A DNA stretch of 54,202 bases from an uncultured Collinsella sp. (GTDB taxonomy: Bacteria > Actinomycetota > Coriobacteriia > Coriobacteriales > Coriobacteriaceae). Below, one piece after another: positions 42,011 through 51,252 of the stretch. The stretch covers positions 1-54,202 of the forward strand of contig CAUFMB010000011.1 in the NCBI GenBank assembly GCA_959026535.1, read 5' to 3'. The stretch's first letter is position 1. Each line of letters starts with the position of its first letter. The translations under genes were made by a program, and so were the position numbers. Below the pieces are notes generated by a model. The model saw only the letters and a program-made list of their open reading frames with translations, made no database searches and was not told the origin of the DNA.

Positions 42011-42317
42011 GGTGCGCCCCCTCCACGTAACGGTAGATCTCCTGCACGGATGGCCATTCGTCGAGGAACTCGGCGATACGCTCGCGCCCGGCGTCCGTGA
42101 TGCGGTAGTACCTCCGCAGCCGCCCGTTGTGCTCGGCGGAGCGCGCGGTGATGCAGCCCGCCTTCTCCAGGCGCTTGAGCAACGGATAGAGCGTGGATTC
42201 CGTGAGCCCCATACTCGCGGGCACGTCCTTCACGATCTGATAGCCGTAGGATTCCTCGCCCGAGACGGCCGCGAGCACGCAGGCCTCGAGGAAGCCGCGC
42301 TTCATCTGTGCCTCCAT
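41997..42317 (-). CDS. PadR-family transcriptional regulator
   Basis: A 106-residue winged-helix regulator. The blocks KRGFLEACVLAAVSGEESYGYQIVKDV, STLYPLLKRLEKAGCI and RYYRITDAGRERI are PadR type (the first given across residues 7-33). The start is the ATG after AAAGGAGGTG. A near-consensus promoter with an overlapping inverted repeat lies directly upstream, so it probably represses itself and the HAAS gene. First gene of the PadR-HAAS-truncated DUF4097 unit. Confidence 0.88.
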   Translation of the reverse strand: MEAQMKRGFLEACVLAAVSGEESYGYQIVKDVPASMGLTESTLYPLLKRLEKAGCITARSAEHNGRLRRYYRITDAGRERIAEFLDEWPSVQEIYRYVEGAHHDAR

Positions 42318-42353
42318 CCGCACACCTCCTTTCGTAGTGTACTGTGTAACACC

Positions 42354-42383
42354 TACTATATGACACATAGTATATGATGTCAA
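42354..42383 (-). promoter_or_regulatory. Promoter with overlapping PadR-type operator
   Basis: On the minus strand TTGACA (42383-42378), a 17-nt spacer and TATAGT (42360-42355), a near-consensus housekeeping promoter. The inverted repeat TACTAT-N7-ATAGTA (42354-42372), with ATGACAC as spacer, covers the -10 box and part of the spacer. PadR regulators bind such AT-rich palindromes and would block this promoter. Confidence 0.75.
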
Positions 42384-42422
42384 CAGTTGTCGTATAGGGA
42401 GTCCGGTCTGTCTGTCCCCTGC

Positions 42423-42530
42423 GGGTACTCATTGGGGACGTACTTAAATGAGTACCCATCGCTCAAGGTGGCACCTGGGGACGTTCCTTATGTGCCGGCA
42501 CTTTGGGACACTCCTTGTCAAGGTTTTGTT
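42423..42530. repeat. REP-like palindrome and GGGGACG repeats
   Basis: An 11-bp perfect inverted repeat GGGTACTCATT/AATGAGTACCC with a 13-nt loop (42423-42457). The loop contains GGGGACGTAC; two further copies of the motif follow (TGGGGACGTTCC near 42477 and TTTGGGACACTCC near 42504). The pattern resembles dispersed REP elements. Confidence 0.55.
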
Positions 42531-42601
42531 CCATCGTGCGGGTTGCTATTTAACGTGCGACAATGCCGTGTGGAAATCGAAATGTCTCCTGGGGGCTATC
42601 T

Positions 42602-43279
42602 ATGCTATACGAATTTTGCGCCGAGAACTTTGAGCGAGTGCCGGCGGCCATCGATGCCGGTGCGGGGCGCATTGAGCTGTGTGACAACCTCGCCGTCGGT
42701 GGCACCACGCCTTCCGCCGGCGTTATCAGCGCTACAGTCAGCTACGCTCACGAGCATGACGCGCGAGTGATGTGCATGATTCGTCCGCGTGGTGGCGACT
42801 TTCATTACAACCAGGACGAGCTGCGCATGATGGAGATGGACCTGGGTCTTGCTGTGAGCGCCGGCGTTGACGGCCTGGTCTTTGGCTGCTGCAAGCCCTG
42901 TGCCGGCGGCTGGGCGCTCGACGAACTCACCCTCGGCGCCCTCGTTATGGCTACGGGCTGCGCGACCGAGGAGTGCAAGCGCGAGTCCCTTGACATCACC
43001 TTCCACATGGCATTTGACCAGCTCTCGCACGAGGCTCAGCTCGATGCGATTGATACACTTGCCGACTGCGGCGTTACGCGCATCCTCACGCATGGCGGCG
43101 CTGCCGGTATGTCGATCGAGGATAATTTCGATTACCTGGCTCGTTTAATCGAGTATGCGGGCGATCGTTTGACCATCCTTCCCGGCGGCGGCATCACTAC
43201 GGCAAATCGCGACGCGGTCACGGCGGCGCTAGGTGTCTCCGAGCTCCATGGCACCAAGATCGTGCCGCTAGAGGCGTAG
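42602..43279 (+). CDS. cutC: CutC family protein
   Basis: A 225-residue TIM-barrel protein: FCAENFERVPAAIDAGAGRIELCDNL at the start (residues 4-29), then TPSAGVI, MIRPRGGDFHY and GVDGLVFGC, the CutC landmarks. CutC was named for copper homeostasis in E. coli, but a direct copper role is disputed. The start is ATG just after GGGGGCTATCT. It stands alone after the repeat element. Confidence 0.88.
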   Translation: MLYEFCAENFERVPAAIDAGAGRIELCDNLAVGGTTPSAGVISATVSYAHEHDARVMCMIRPRGGDFHYNQDELRMMEMDLGLAVSAGVDGLVFGCCKPCAGGWALDELTLGALVMATGCATEECKRESLDITFHMAFDQLSHEAQLDAIDTLADCGVTRILTHGGAAGMSIEDNFDYLARLIEYAGDRLTILPGGGITTANRDAVTAALGVSELHGTKIVPLEA

Positions 43280-43349
43280 CCCACATCGACCGCGTCTTTA
43301 TCCGAAGGCGTCTGAGTAAGAAAATGAGCGATCGAACAAAGCGGACGAA

Positions 43350-44348
43350 CTAGCGTGCCATGGCGTCGCGGCCGGCCTCGACTCGCTTGCGCTGCGCTGT
43401 GCGCTCCTCGCCGGTCAGGTGCTCAAAGAGGTGTCCGATAATTGAGGCCAACACCTGCTGAAACAGCGTGCCGCACATGACGGGGAATACCACTTCGCCG
43501 GGAAAATACTGCGTGGCGATGACGGCACCCGAAGAGATGTTGCGCATGCCACAGGTAAAGCACATGGTGGTCGTCTCGCTATACGGCAGGTGCAGGGCAC
43601 GGGCGATCAGGACGCCGGTGATAAAGCCGCTGATGGCGAACACCAGGATAAAGAGTGCGACTTCCAAGCGCTCAACATTCATGTGTAGCACGTACTCGCT
43701 CATAGCGGTGGAGTTGGACGCGATGACGCCCATCATCATGAACTTGCAGGCGGGCGAGAGCGCGGGGGAGAGCTTCTCGTGTCCCCATCCACGCGTGAGC
43801 TCGTTGATCACGATGCCGAGCACGGCGGGGATGGCGATCATAAAGGCCATGTCCTGCATCATGTTCGGCACATCGATCGAGACGGTGGCACCCAGCAAGA
43901 GCTTAAGCGTGAGCGGAATCGTCACAGGGGAGATAACCGAGGACGTCAGGATGATGGTGAGCGCGAGCGGGCCGTTGCCGCCGAACATGCTGATCCACAT
44001 AAAAGCGGTGACGGCCACGGGCACGCTGTACTCGAGCACGATGCCGCAGACAAGGTTGGGGTTGGAGCCAAAAAAGAGTGACCCTATGGCATACGCCGCG
44101 ATGGGAATAAGCACTGCCGAGACCAGTAGCGCCAGAATCAGGTGCAGCGGACGGTGGAACACCTCGGCTACCTGGTGAAAGGTGTTGCTGAGCGCGCCCT
44201 GAAACGTCATAAAGGCGAAGAGGGCGGGAACAATGGGCTTGAGCACGCCGATCTGCTGGGGAAAGAGCACGCCGAGCGCCACGCAAATCGGAACGATGAT
44301 CTGCATATGCCCCGCGAGGAACTTTCCCAGTCCAGCCCATTGCTTCAT
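43350..44348 (-). CDS. Bile acid:sodium symporter (BASS/SBF) family transporter
   Basis: A 332-residue membrane protein with about ten segments. CGIVLEYSVPVAVTAFMW, TIILTSSVISPVTIPLTL and the late CFTCGMRNISSGAVIATQYF are typical of the SBF/BASS fold. Members carry bile acids, pantoate or other organic anions with Na+. In a gut organism bile acid transport is conceivable, but the substrate cannot be read from the sequence. Transcribed alone, divergent from the recJ-helicase unit. Confidence 0.85.
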   Translation of the reverse strand: MKQWAGLGKFLAGHMQIIVPICVALGVLFPQQIGVLKPIVPALFAFMTFQGALSNTFHQVAEVFHRPLHLILALLVSAVLIPIAAYAIGSLFFGSNPNLVCGIVLEYSVPVAVTAFMWISMFGGNGPLALTIILTSSVISPVTIPLTLKLLLGATVSIDVPNMMQDMAFMIAIPAVLGIVINELTRGWGHEKLSPALSPACKFMMMGVIASNSTAMSEYVLHMNVERLEVALFILVFAISGFITGVLIARALHLPYSETTTMCFTCGMRNISSGAVIATQYFPGEVVFPVMCGTLFQQVLASIIGHLFEHLTGEERTAQRKRVEAGRDAMAR

Positions 44349-44571
44349 ATGTCCCGTGACTCCCTTTATCCGCGAACTCGTTTGTATGGATATGCTAGAC
44401 GCTCGTATGCGTCCGTGCGGCTGAAACGCTCGATTATTTCGAGGACATTACCGCCATCGTTTGCCGAAACCGCGGCGCACCGCGGCGTTTTGCGTCCGCG
44501 CTGCACGGTATAATAAATCCGTTCAACAGATCTGCCTGCCGAAGCGGGCATACACAGAGGACTCATCGCTA

Positions 44572-44637
44572 TGAACCGTGAGAGGTATCGCGGCGACCTG
44601 CCCCTATCAGGGGTGGGTGCCTATGTCATCGCTTAAG
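44572..44637 (+). CDS. Possible 21-residue leader ORF overlapping the recJ start
   Basis: An ATG preceded by AGAGGACTCATCGCT opens a 21-codon frame (MNRERYRGDLPLSGVGAYVIA) that ends 15 nt inside the recJ gene. A TATAAT box lies at 44509-44514. Such an overlap would couple translation of recJ to the leader. It is too short to prove by itself. Confidence 0.35.
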
Positions 44638-47600
44638 ACGACGCATCGCTGGGCGGTCGCTCAGCAAAACCCCGAGCTTGAAAAGGAGCTTTCGGCTGGT
44701 CTGGGCATTCCCGGGCTGGTGGCGCGCATTATGGTCGCGCACGGCATTGGCTCCATCAAAGAGGGCCAATTGTTTTTGACGCCTTCGCTCGATCGCGACT
44801 GGGCCGACCCACTCATTATCCCGGGCATGTCGGTCGTTGCCGACCGCGTCGAGCGTGCTATTCGCAACCACGAGCACATTGCAGTCTTTGGCGATTTTGA
44901 CGTTGACGGTATTACGTCGACCTGTCTGTTGACCGAGGCGCTGCGCACGTTTGGCGCCGATGTCACGCCGTTTATTCCGCATCGATTTGATGAGGGCTAC
45001 GGTCTTTCGCGCGCGGCACTCGACCGCGTTAACGAGCTCGCTCGCCCCCAGCTGATCGTGACCGTCGATAACGGCATTGCCGCCAAGGAAGAGGTTTCCT
45101 ATCTGGAGAGCCTGGGGATCGATTTGGTGGTCACGGACCATCACGAGCCCTCCGACCAGGTGCCGCAGGGTGTACCCCTGACCGACCCCAAGCTCGAGGA
45201 CGAGGGCCCCTCGCGCGAGCTCGCCGGTGCTGGCGTGGCGCTCAAGCTGGTGCAAGTCCTGGGTGAGCGCCTGGGCAAGCCGTCGTATTGGCGTTCGCTA
45301 ATCGAGGTCGCGGCGCTGGGCACCGTGTCCGACATGATGCCGCTCACGCCCGAGAACCGCGCGCTGGTTGCCGAGGGCATCCAGCAGATGCGCGTAACCG
45401 CTCGCCCCGGCTATATCGCGCTTGCCTCGCTCGCCAAGGCGGACCTTTCGAGCATTACGGCGGATGGCCTGTCATTCTCGCTCATTCCCCGCTTAAACGC
45501 TGCCGGTCGCATGGCCGATCCCAAGCTGGCGCTCGACCTGCTGCTTGCCCACAATCCCATCGAAGCAAGCGCGCTGGCGGCTGAGCTCGAGGAAATCAAC
45601 CGCCAGCGCCGTGAGATCGAGGCGGAGCTCACGCGCGATGCCATGGCAAAGGTCGAGGAGACCTATGACGGCGGACGCGCGATCGTCGTGGGCGGTGAAG
45701 GCTGGCACGAGGGCGTCAAGGGCATCGTGGCAAGCCGTCTGACCAACCGCTATCACGTGCCGGCACTGCTGTTCTCGATCGAGGACGGTATCGCGCGCGG
45801 CTCTGGTCGCTCGGTGGGCAAAGTTAACCTGTTTGACGCCGTTGAGCGCTGTTCCGACCTGCTGATTCGTCGCGGCGGGCATGCGGGCGCCGTGGGCGTG
45901 ACCATTGAGGCCCCCAAGCTCGATGAGTTCCGCCGCCGTCTTTCCGCCGTGCTATCGGAGATTCCCGCCGAGGACTTTGAAGACATCGACGAGGTTGCCG
46001 CCACGGTCGACCTTTCCGAGTTGAATATCGAGACCATCGAGCAGATTTCCCGCCTTGAGCCGTTTGGCCAGGGTAATAAGGTGCCGCTGCTGGCTGCCGA
46101 GGGCGTGACGATGTGTGATCGCGCCGTGGTGGGTAAGACCGGCGAGCATATGCGCTTCGTGGCGACGGATGGAGCCGCGAGCGTGCCGGCCATCATGTTT
46201 CGCGTACCGCAGATCGACAGGCTTATCAATTGCGACAGCGCCGTCGACTTGGTGTTCGAGGCCGTGGCCGAGCATTGGCAGGGACGTGTGAAGCCCAAGC
46301 TCATGATCAAAGATGTCTTGGTCCGCGATACCACGGCACCCAATATCGACGATCCGGCATGTGAGCTTCGCCGCGGCGTGCAACCGGCGGATTCTGGCCT
46401 GCGCCTGGAGTCGCGTAAACGCGAGACGCTCGCCCAGCTTTCTTATACCGAGCTCACGCGCTCGCTTATCCATAGCTTTATCGGCTCGAATCAGCCACAT
46501 CGCGCGCAGGTCGAGGCACTCGATGCTCTGGCCGATCACCAAAGTGTTCTGGCCGTCATGGGGACGGGGCGTGGCAAGTCACTCATCTTCCATGTGCACG
46601 CCGCGCGCGAGGCGGTCCTTTGTGGGCGTGCGAGCATCTTTGTCTATCCGCTGCGTGCGCTCGTTGCCGACCAGGCCTATCACCTCTCATCGACGATGGC
46701 TGCGCTCGGCATTGGCGTGGGCGTGTTGACCGGCGAGACCGTGGAAGCAGCGCGCGATGACGTGTTTGCCGGCCTGGCTTCGGGCCGCACCGGCATCGTA
46801 CTCACGACGCCTGAGTTCCTGTCTATTCACCGCGATCGCTTTGCGCGTTCGGGGCGCATCGGCTTTGTCGTTATCGATGAGGCGCACCATGCCGGTCTTG
46901 CCAAGGGCGGCGACCGCAGCGCATACCTCGACATGCCCGATATCCTCAAGGCCCTGGGCGACCCGGTCGTTCTGGCCACGACTGCCACCGCAACGGCTCC
47001 GGTTGTGGCCGAGCTCGCCCGCGTGCTACCGATTACCCGCACGGTGGTCGACGAGACGGTGCGCGAGAACTTGCAGCTCGAGGATGACCGAGATCTTGCG
47101 AGCCGCGAGAACCGCCTGGTGTCAATCGTGGCGACGGGGGAGAAGACCGTCATCTACGTCAACTCGCGCGACCAGTCCGTGGCGCTTGCTAAGACGCTGC
47201 GCAAGCGGGTGCCCGATTGCGCGACCCGCATCGCGTTCTATAACGCGGGGCTTGCGCGCTCCGATCGTCGCCGTGTCGAGGAAGCGTTTCGTGACGGAAG
47301 CCTCAGTTGCATCGTTTCGACCTCTGCCTTCGGTGAGGGCGTGAACCTGCCCGATATCCGCCATGTCGTGCTCTACCACATGCCGTTTGGCGCCATCGAG
47401 TTCAACCAGATGAGCGGACGCGCCGGTCGCGACGGGCAACCTGCCGTGATTCACCTGCTCTATTCGTCGCGTGACGCTCGCATTAACGAGCGCCTGCTCG
47501 ACTGCTACGCGCCCGAGCGCGACGAGCTCGTCACGCTCTATCGCGCGCTGCAGACTATGTGGCGCTCCAACCGCGGCAAGACCGGAGCCGACTCATTTAG

Positions 47601-47910
47601 TGCGAGCGATATCGACATCGCGCAGATGTGCCTTGCCATCGATGCCCGCACGCCGGTTGACGAGCGCTCGGTGGAAAGCGGCCTGGGAATCTTCGAAGAG
47701 CTTGGTTTCTGTCGCGTTTCGGGGTTTGACGACACCCGTCGCATCGCGATGGCAGAAAACCCGGGCCGTGTGCAATTGAGCAGGTCAATTCGCTATTTGG
47801 AGGGCTTGCGCTCGCGCATGGAGTTCTCGGCTTTCCGGAGCTGGGCGCTTGATTCGTGCGCTTCTGATATGCTAGCCAAAGTTAACCGCCCGATCGTACC
47901 GCGGGCCTAG
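44623..47910 (+). CDS. recJ: RecJ single-strand exonuclease fused to a RecQ-like helicase
   Basis: A 1095-residue two-part protein. Residues 1-560 are a RecJ 5'-3' ssDNA exonuclease: DFDVDG (91-96), VTVDNG and DHH (172-174), then DHHA1 with the RGGHAGAVG block (about 425) and a following OB-type region. Residues 620-1095 are a superfamily 2 helicase: Walker A MGTGRGKS (about 643-650), DEAH (about 749), ATTATATAP, and QMSGRAGRDGQPA as motif VI. RecJ normally works with a separate RecQ. The start is ATG after AGGGGTGGG; an upstream in-frame GTG has no site. Confidence 0.9.
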   Translation: MSSLKTTHRWAVAQQNPELEKELSAGLGIPGLVARIMVAHGIGSIKEGQLFLTPSLDRDWADPLIIPGMSVVADRVERAIRNHEHIAVFGDFDVDGITSTCLLTEALRTFGADVTPFIPHRFDEGYGLSRAALDRVNELARPQLIVTVDNGIAAKEEVSYLESLGIDLVVTDHHEPSDQVPQGVPLTDPKLEDEGPSRELAGAGVALKLVQVLGERLGKPSYWRSLIEVAALGTVSDMMPLTPENRALVAEGIQQMRVTARPGYIALASLAKADLSSITADGLSFSLIPRLNAAGRMADPKLALDLLLAHNPIEASALAAELEEINRQRREIEAELTRDAMAKVEETYDGGRAIVVGGEGWHEGVKGIVASRLTNRYHVPALLFSIEDGIARGSGRSVGKVNLFDAVERCSDLLIRRGGHAGAVGVTIEAPKLDEFRRRLSAVLSEIPAEDFEDIDEVAATVDLSELNIETIEQISRLEPFGQGNKVPLLAAEGVTMCDRAVVGKTGEHMRFVATDGAASVPAIMFRVPQIDRLINCDSAVDLVFEAVAEHWQGRVKPKLMIKDVLVRDTTAPNIDDPACELRRGVQPADSGLRLESRKRETLAQLSYTELTRSLIHSFIGSNQPHRAQVEALDALADHQSVLAVMGTGRGKSLIFHVHAAREAVLCGRASIFVYPLRALVADQAYHLSSTMAALGIGVGVLTGETVEAARDDVFAGLASGRTGIVLTTPEFLSIHRDRFARSGRIGFVVIDEAHHAGLAKGGDRSAYLDMPDILKALGDPVVLATTATATAPVVAELARVLPITRTVVDETVRENLQLEDDRDLASRENRLVSIVATGEKTVIYVNSRDQSVALAKTLRKRVPDCATRIAFYNAGLARSDRRRVEEAFRDGSLSCIVSTSAFGEGVNLPDIRHVVLYHMPFGAIEFNQMSGRAGRDGQPAVIHLLYSSRDARINERLLDCYAPERDELVTLYRALQTMWRSNRGKTGADSFSASDIDIAQMCLAIDARTPVDERSVESGLGIFEELGFCRVSGFDDTRRIAMAENPGRVQLSRSIRYLEGLRSRMEFSAFRSWALDSCASDMLAKVNRPIVPRA

Positions 47911-47925
47911 GGGAAGGGGACCTCG

Positions 47926-50286
47926 ATGGATGCCGCAGCCCGTACCGCCCATGATTCCACCCTCCAGCCGTTCTCGGAGATGGAGCACTATAAGCATGCC
48001 GATGAGCTGCCGCCCGAGATTATGGCGGACAGCTACGACAAGCTGGAGCGCCTGTGCCTCAAATATATGAATGAGGACGACTTCTCTAAGGTGGAGCAGG
48101 CCTATTGCTTTGCTGCCGAGAAGCACCGCAACCAAAAGCGCCGCTCGGGTGAGATGTACATCAACCATCCCGTCGAGGTGGCCATCATTTTGGCCGATCT
48201 CAAGATGGACTGCGATGTGGTGTGCGCCGCGCTGCTGCACGATACCGTCGAGGACACCGAGACCTCGCTCGCCGATGTTTCCGGCCTGTTTGGCGATACG
48301 GTGGCCGAGCTCGTCGATGGCGTGACCAAGCTCACCAACATCGAAGTCGATAGCATGGACGAGAAGCAGGCGCTTACGCTGCGCAAGATGTTCCTCGCCA
48401 TGTCCAAGGACATCCGCGTTATTATCGTCAAACTTGCCGACCGCCTGCATAACATGCGTACGCTGGCGGCCCTTCGCGAGGACCGTCGTCTGTTTAAGGC
48501 CCGCGAGACCATGGACGTGTATGCGCCCCTGGCCGACCGTCTGGGCATGAGCTCTATTAAGTGGGAGCTCGAGGACCTGTCCTTCTTCTACCTGGAGCCC
48601 GATGCCTACCAGCGCATCGCGCGCATGGTGGCGGAGTCGCGCGAGGTCCGTGAGCGCTATCTGGCCGAGACCATCAAGACGCTCACCGACGAGCTCAACC
48701 GCATTGGCCTGGAGGGCTTCCAGATCAATGGTCGCTCCAAGCACTATTGGTCTATCTACCAAAAGATGAAGCGCAAGGGCAAGGAGTTCTCCGAGATCTA
48801 CGATTTGGTGGCACTGCGCGTCATCACGCATTCGGTGCGCGATTGCTACTCCACGCTCGGCGCGGTGCATACGTTGTGGCACCCCATGCCCGGTCGTTTT
48901 AAAGACTATATCGCCATGCCCAAGGTCAATAACTACCAGTCGCTCCATACGACGGTTATCGGCCCCACGGCCCGCCCGCTCGAGATTCAGATTCGAACCT
49001 ATGAGATGCATGAGCAGGCCGAGTACGGCATTGCCGCCCACTGGCTCTATAAGAAATCGGGCGGATCGTCTGCTTCCAAGACCAATGACGCTCAACGTTT
49101 GGACGATCAGATTAACTGGCTCAAGCATTCGCTCGATTGGGCTGCGTCTGATGAGATCACCGACGCCAAGGAATATCTGCATTCGCTGAAGGTCGATCTG
49201 TTCGACCAGGAGATTTTCGTCTTTACGCCCAAGGGCGAGGTCATGGCGCTTCGTGCCGGCTCCACGCCGCTCGACTTTGCCTACGCCGTTCACACCGAGG
49301 TGGGCAACCACTGCGTCGGCGCTAAGATCAACGGTGCGGTGGCCCCGCTCACGCACGAGATCAAGACGGGCGACCGCGTTGAAATCCTTACCAACAAGAG
49401 TTCCAAGCCGTCGCGTGATTGGCTCAAGATCGTCAAGACGCCTTCCGCCAAGTCAAAGATTCGCCGTTATTTCGCCGCCGCGACCAAAGACGACGACGCT
49501 GCTGCCGGCCGCGATATACTGGCCAAGGACCTGCGCAAGCGCGGGTATGGCATCTCGACGCCGCGATCCACGCGTGCGCTCAACGCCGTGGCGGAGCAGT
49601 TTAACTACAAGCAGCTCGAGGACCTGTTTGCCGCCGTCGGCGCCGGCAAAGTTGCCCCGCGCGCTGTGGGTAACAAGGTCGAGCAAATCTTGGACCCCAA
49701 GCCCGAGGAACAGCTCACCAAGGCCGAGGCTATCGCCGAGGTCGTGAAGCAGCCCGCTCGCGGCTCCAACCGCAAGCCGCAAAAGCGCGGCAAGAGCGCC
49801 AGTAACGGCATTATCGTCAAGGGCGAGAGCAACAGCGGCCTGCTGGTCCGTCTGGCTCATTGCTGCAACCCCGTGACGGGTGACGACATCGTCGGCTTCA
49901 TCACGCGCGGTCGTGGCGTTTCGGTGCATCGCGCCAACTGCCCCAACGTCAAGGGTCTCATGGAACATCCCGAGCGCATGATCGATGTGGAGTGGGACGG
50001 CGCTGCCGACACCCTCTTCCAGGTCGAGATCGTGGTCGAGTGCCTGGACCGCATGGGCCTGCTCAAGGATGTCACCATTGCCATTGGCGATGCGGGCGGC
50101 AATATCCTTTCTGCCGCCACATCGACCAACCGCGAGGGTATTGCAACCCTGCGCTTCATGGTCGAGATCTCGGACGCGAGCGGTCTGGATCCGCTGCTGG
50201 CTTCCATCAGCAGTGTCGATTCGGTCTACGACGCTCGCCGTCTTATGCCCGGCGAAGGCGGAGCTCAGCTCAAACGCCGTGTGTAG
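47926..50286 (+). CDS. relA: Bifunctional (p)ppGpp synthetase/hydrolase (RelA/SpoT)
   Basis: A 786-residue long RSH enzyme. An HD hydrolase domain (about 50-190) with LLHDTVEDTE and DRLHNMRT is intact; the synthetase domain (about 240-400) includes SIYQKMKRKGKEF and GRFKDYIAMPKVNNYQSLHT; then a TGS domain (VFTPKGEVMALRAGSTPLDF), a zinc-finger-like region (AHCCNPVTGDDIVGF) and a C-terminal ACT domain. Both activities should be present. It starts 15 nt after recJ and is probably co-transcribed with it. Confidence 0.95.
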   Translation: MDAAARTAHDSTLQPFSEMEHYKHADELPPEIMADSYDKLERLCLKYMNEDDFSKVEQAYCFAAEKHRNQKRRSGEMYINHPVEVAIILADLKMDCDVVCAALLHDTVEDTETSLADVSGLFGDTVAELVDGVTKLTNIEVDSMDEKQALTLRKMFLAMSKDIRVIIVKLADRLHNMRTLAALREDRRLFKARETMDVYAPLADRLGMSSIKWELEDLSFFYLEPDAYQRIARMVAESREVRERYLAETIKTLTDELNRIGLEGFQINGRSKHYWSIYQKMKRKGKEFSEIYDLVALRVITHSVRDCYSTLGAVHTLWHPMPGRFKDYIAMPKVNNYQSLHTTVIGPTARPLEIQIRTYEMHEQAEYGIAAHWLYKKSGGSSASKTNDAQRLDDQINWLKHSLDWAASDEITDAKEYLHSLKVDLFDQEIFVFTPKGEVMALRAGSTPLDFAYAVHTEVGNHCVGAKINGAVAPLTHEIKTGDRVEILTNKSSKPSRDWLKIVKTPSAKSKIRRYFAAATKDDDAAAGRDILAKDLRKRGYGISTPRSTRALNAVAEQFNYKQLEDLFAAVGAGKVAPRAVGNKVEQILDPKPEEQLTKAEAIAEVVKQPARGSNRKPQKRGKSASNGIIVKGESNSGLLVRLAHCCNPVTGDDIVGFITRGRGVSVHRANCPNVKGLMEHPERMIDVEWDGAADTLFQVEIVVECLDRMGLLKDVTIAIGDAGGNILSAATSTNREGIATLRFMVEISDASGLDPLLASISSVDSVYDARRLMPGEGGAQLKRRV

Positions 50287-50321
50287 GTGCGAGAGCCTCT
50301 CAGCATCATAGATATTGGTTA

Positions 50322-50357
50322 CGTTCGAGGCATCGTTTGGTGCCTCGAACGTATTTT
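50322..50357 (+). terminator. Terminator of the recJ-rel unit
   Basis: Perfect 11-bp arms CGTTCGAGGCA/TGCCTCGAACG with an 8-nt loop, then TATTTT. It lies 36 nt past the rel stop; the next gene's ribosome site follows directly. Confidence 0.8.
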
Positions 50358-50374
50358 AGAAGGAGGGTATGCGC

Positions 50375-51058
50375 ATGGGCGATATGACTTTGGACCTGAC
50401 ACCCCGAGGTGCGGCTTCGATTGAGACACTCGTCAACGGCCCGATTCAGACCAACAGCTACGTCGTGATTTCGAATGACGAGTGCTTAATCGTCGATCCG
50501 GCGTGGGAGGGCGAGCGTCTTGTGGAGCATATCCGCACCGCGCATCCCGAGGTGCGCGTACTCGGCTCTGTCTGCACGCACGGTCATGCCGACCATGTTG
50601 GCGGGGTTGCCGGGGTTCGAGCTGTCGTTGGCGACAGCGGACTATATGAGTTGTGCGCTAAGGACGTGACGGTACCTCGCGCAAATATCGAGGAGCAGCG
50701 CGCCATGTGGGGTATCGAGACGCCCGATCCGGGTGAGCCGACGCGCTTGCTTGCCGAGGGCGATACAATCGAGGTGGGCGACGTCTGTCTGCAGGTGATC
50801 GAGACGCCGGGGCATACGCCGGGCGGCATCGTCCTGTTCGCCGCGACCGAGCAGGGGAACATCGCCTTTGTGGGCGACACGCTTTTCCCGGGCAGTCACG
50901 GTCGTACCGATCTTTCCGGCGGTGACGAGGCGGCGATTATGCGCTCGCTCTCCAAACTTGCCAAGACGCTTCCGCCCGATACCGTTTGCTTGACGGGCCA
51001 TGGCGATTCGACCACGATGGCGCGCGAACTTATGCAGAACCCGTTTATGCAGATGTAG
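50375..51058 (+). CDS. MBL-fold metallo-hydrolase (glyoxalase II-like)
   Basis: A 227-residue metallo-beta-lactamase fold hydrolase. The metal motif THGHADHVGG, the later ETPGHTPGG, VGDTLFPGSHGRTD and a C-terminal LTGHGDST supply the usual metal ligands. It belongs to the hydroxyacylglutathione hydrolase-like group; the real thioester substrate is unknown. The start ATG (second of two) is 8 nt from AAGGAGGG; the first ATG is too close. Confidence 0.87.
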   Translation: MGDMTLDLTPRGAASIETLVNGPIQTNSYVVISNDECLIVDPAWEGERLVEHIRTAHPEVRVLGSVCTHGHADHVGGVAGVRAVVGDSGLYELCAKDVTVPRANIEEQRAMWGIETPDPGEPTRLLAEGDTIEVGDVCLQVIETPGHTPGGIVLFAATEQGNIAFVGDTLFPGSHGRTDLSGGDEAAIMRSLSKLAKTLPPDTVCLTGHGDSTTMARELMQNPFMQM

Positions 51059-51252
51059 GCTCGAAGCCGTCTTTCGAACCACGAAGACCGCTCAATCGTC
51101 AAGCTATTTTCCCCAGTGGGTCGATTCTGTGGGGCAAACGGTCAAAATTTGTCCAATCGGATGGTATTCGTGAACAAACGAACGTTTATGCTCGGGTATG
51201 TCGTGGTAAAATCTCAGGCGTTATCGGAGCAACCTTACAGGAGGTTTCTTTT

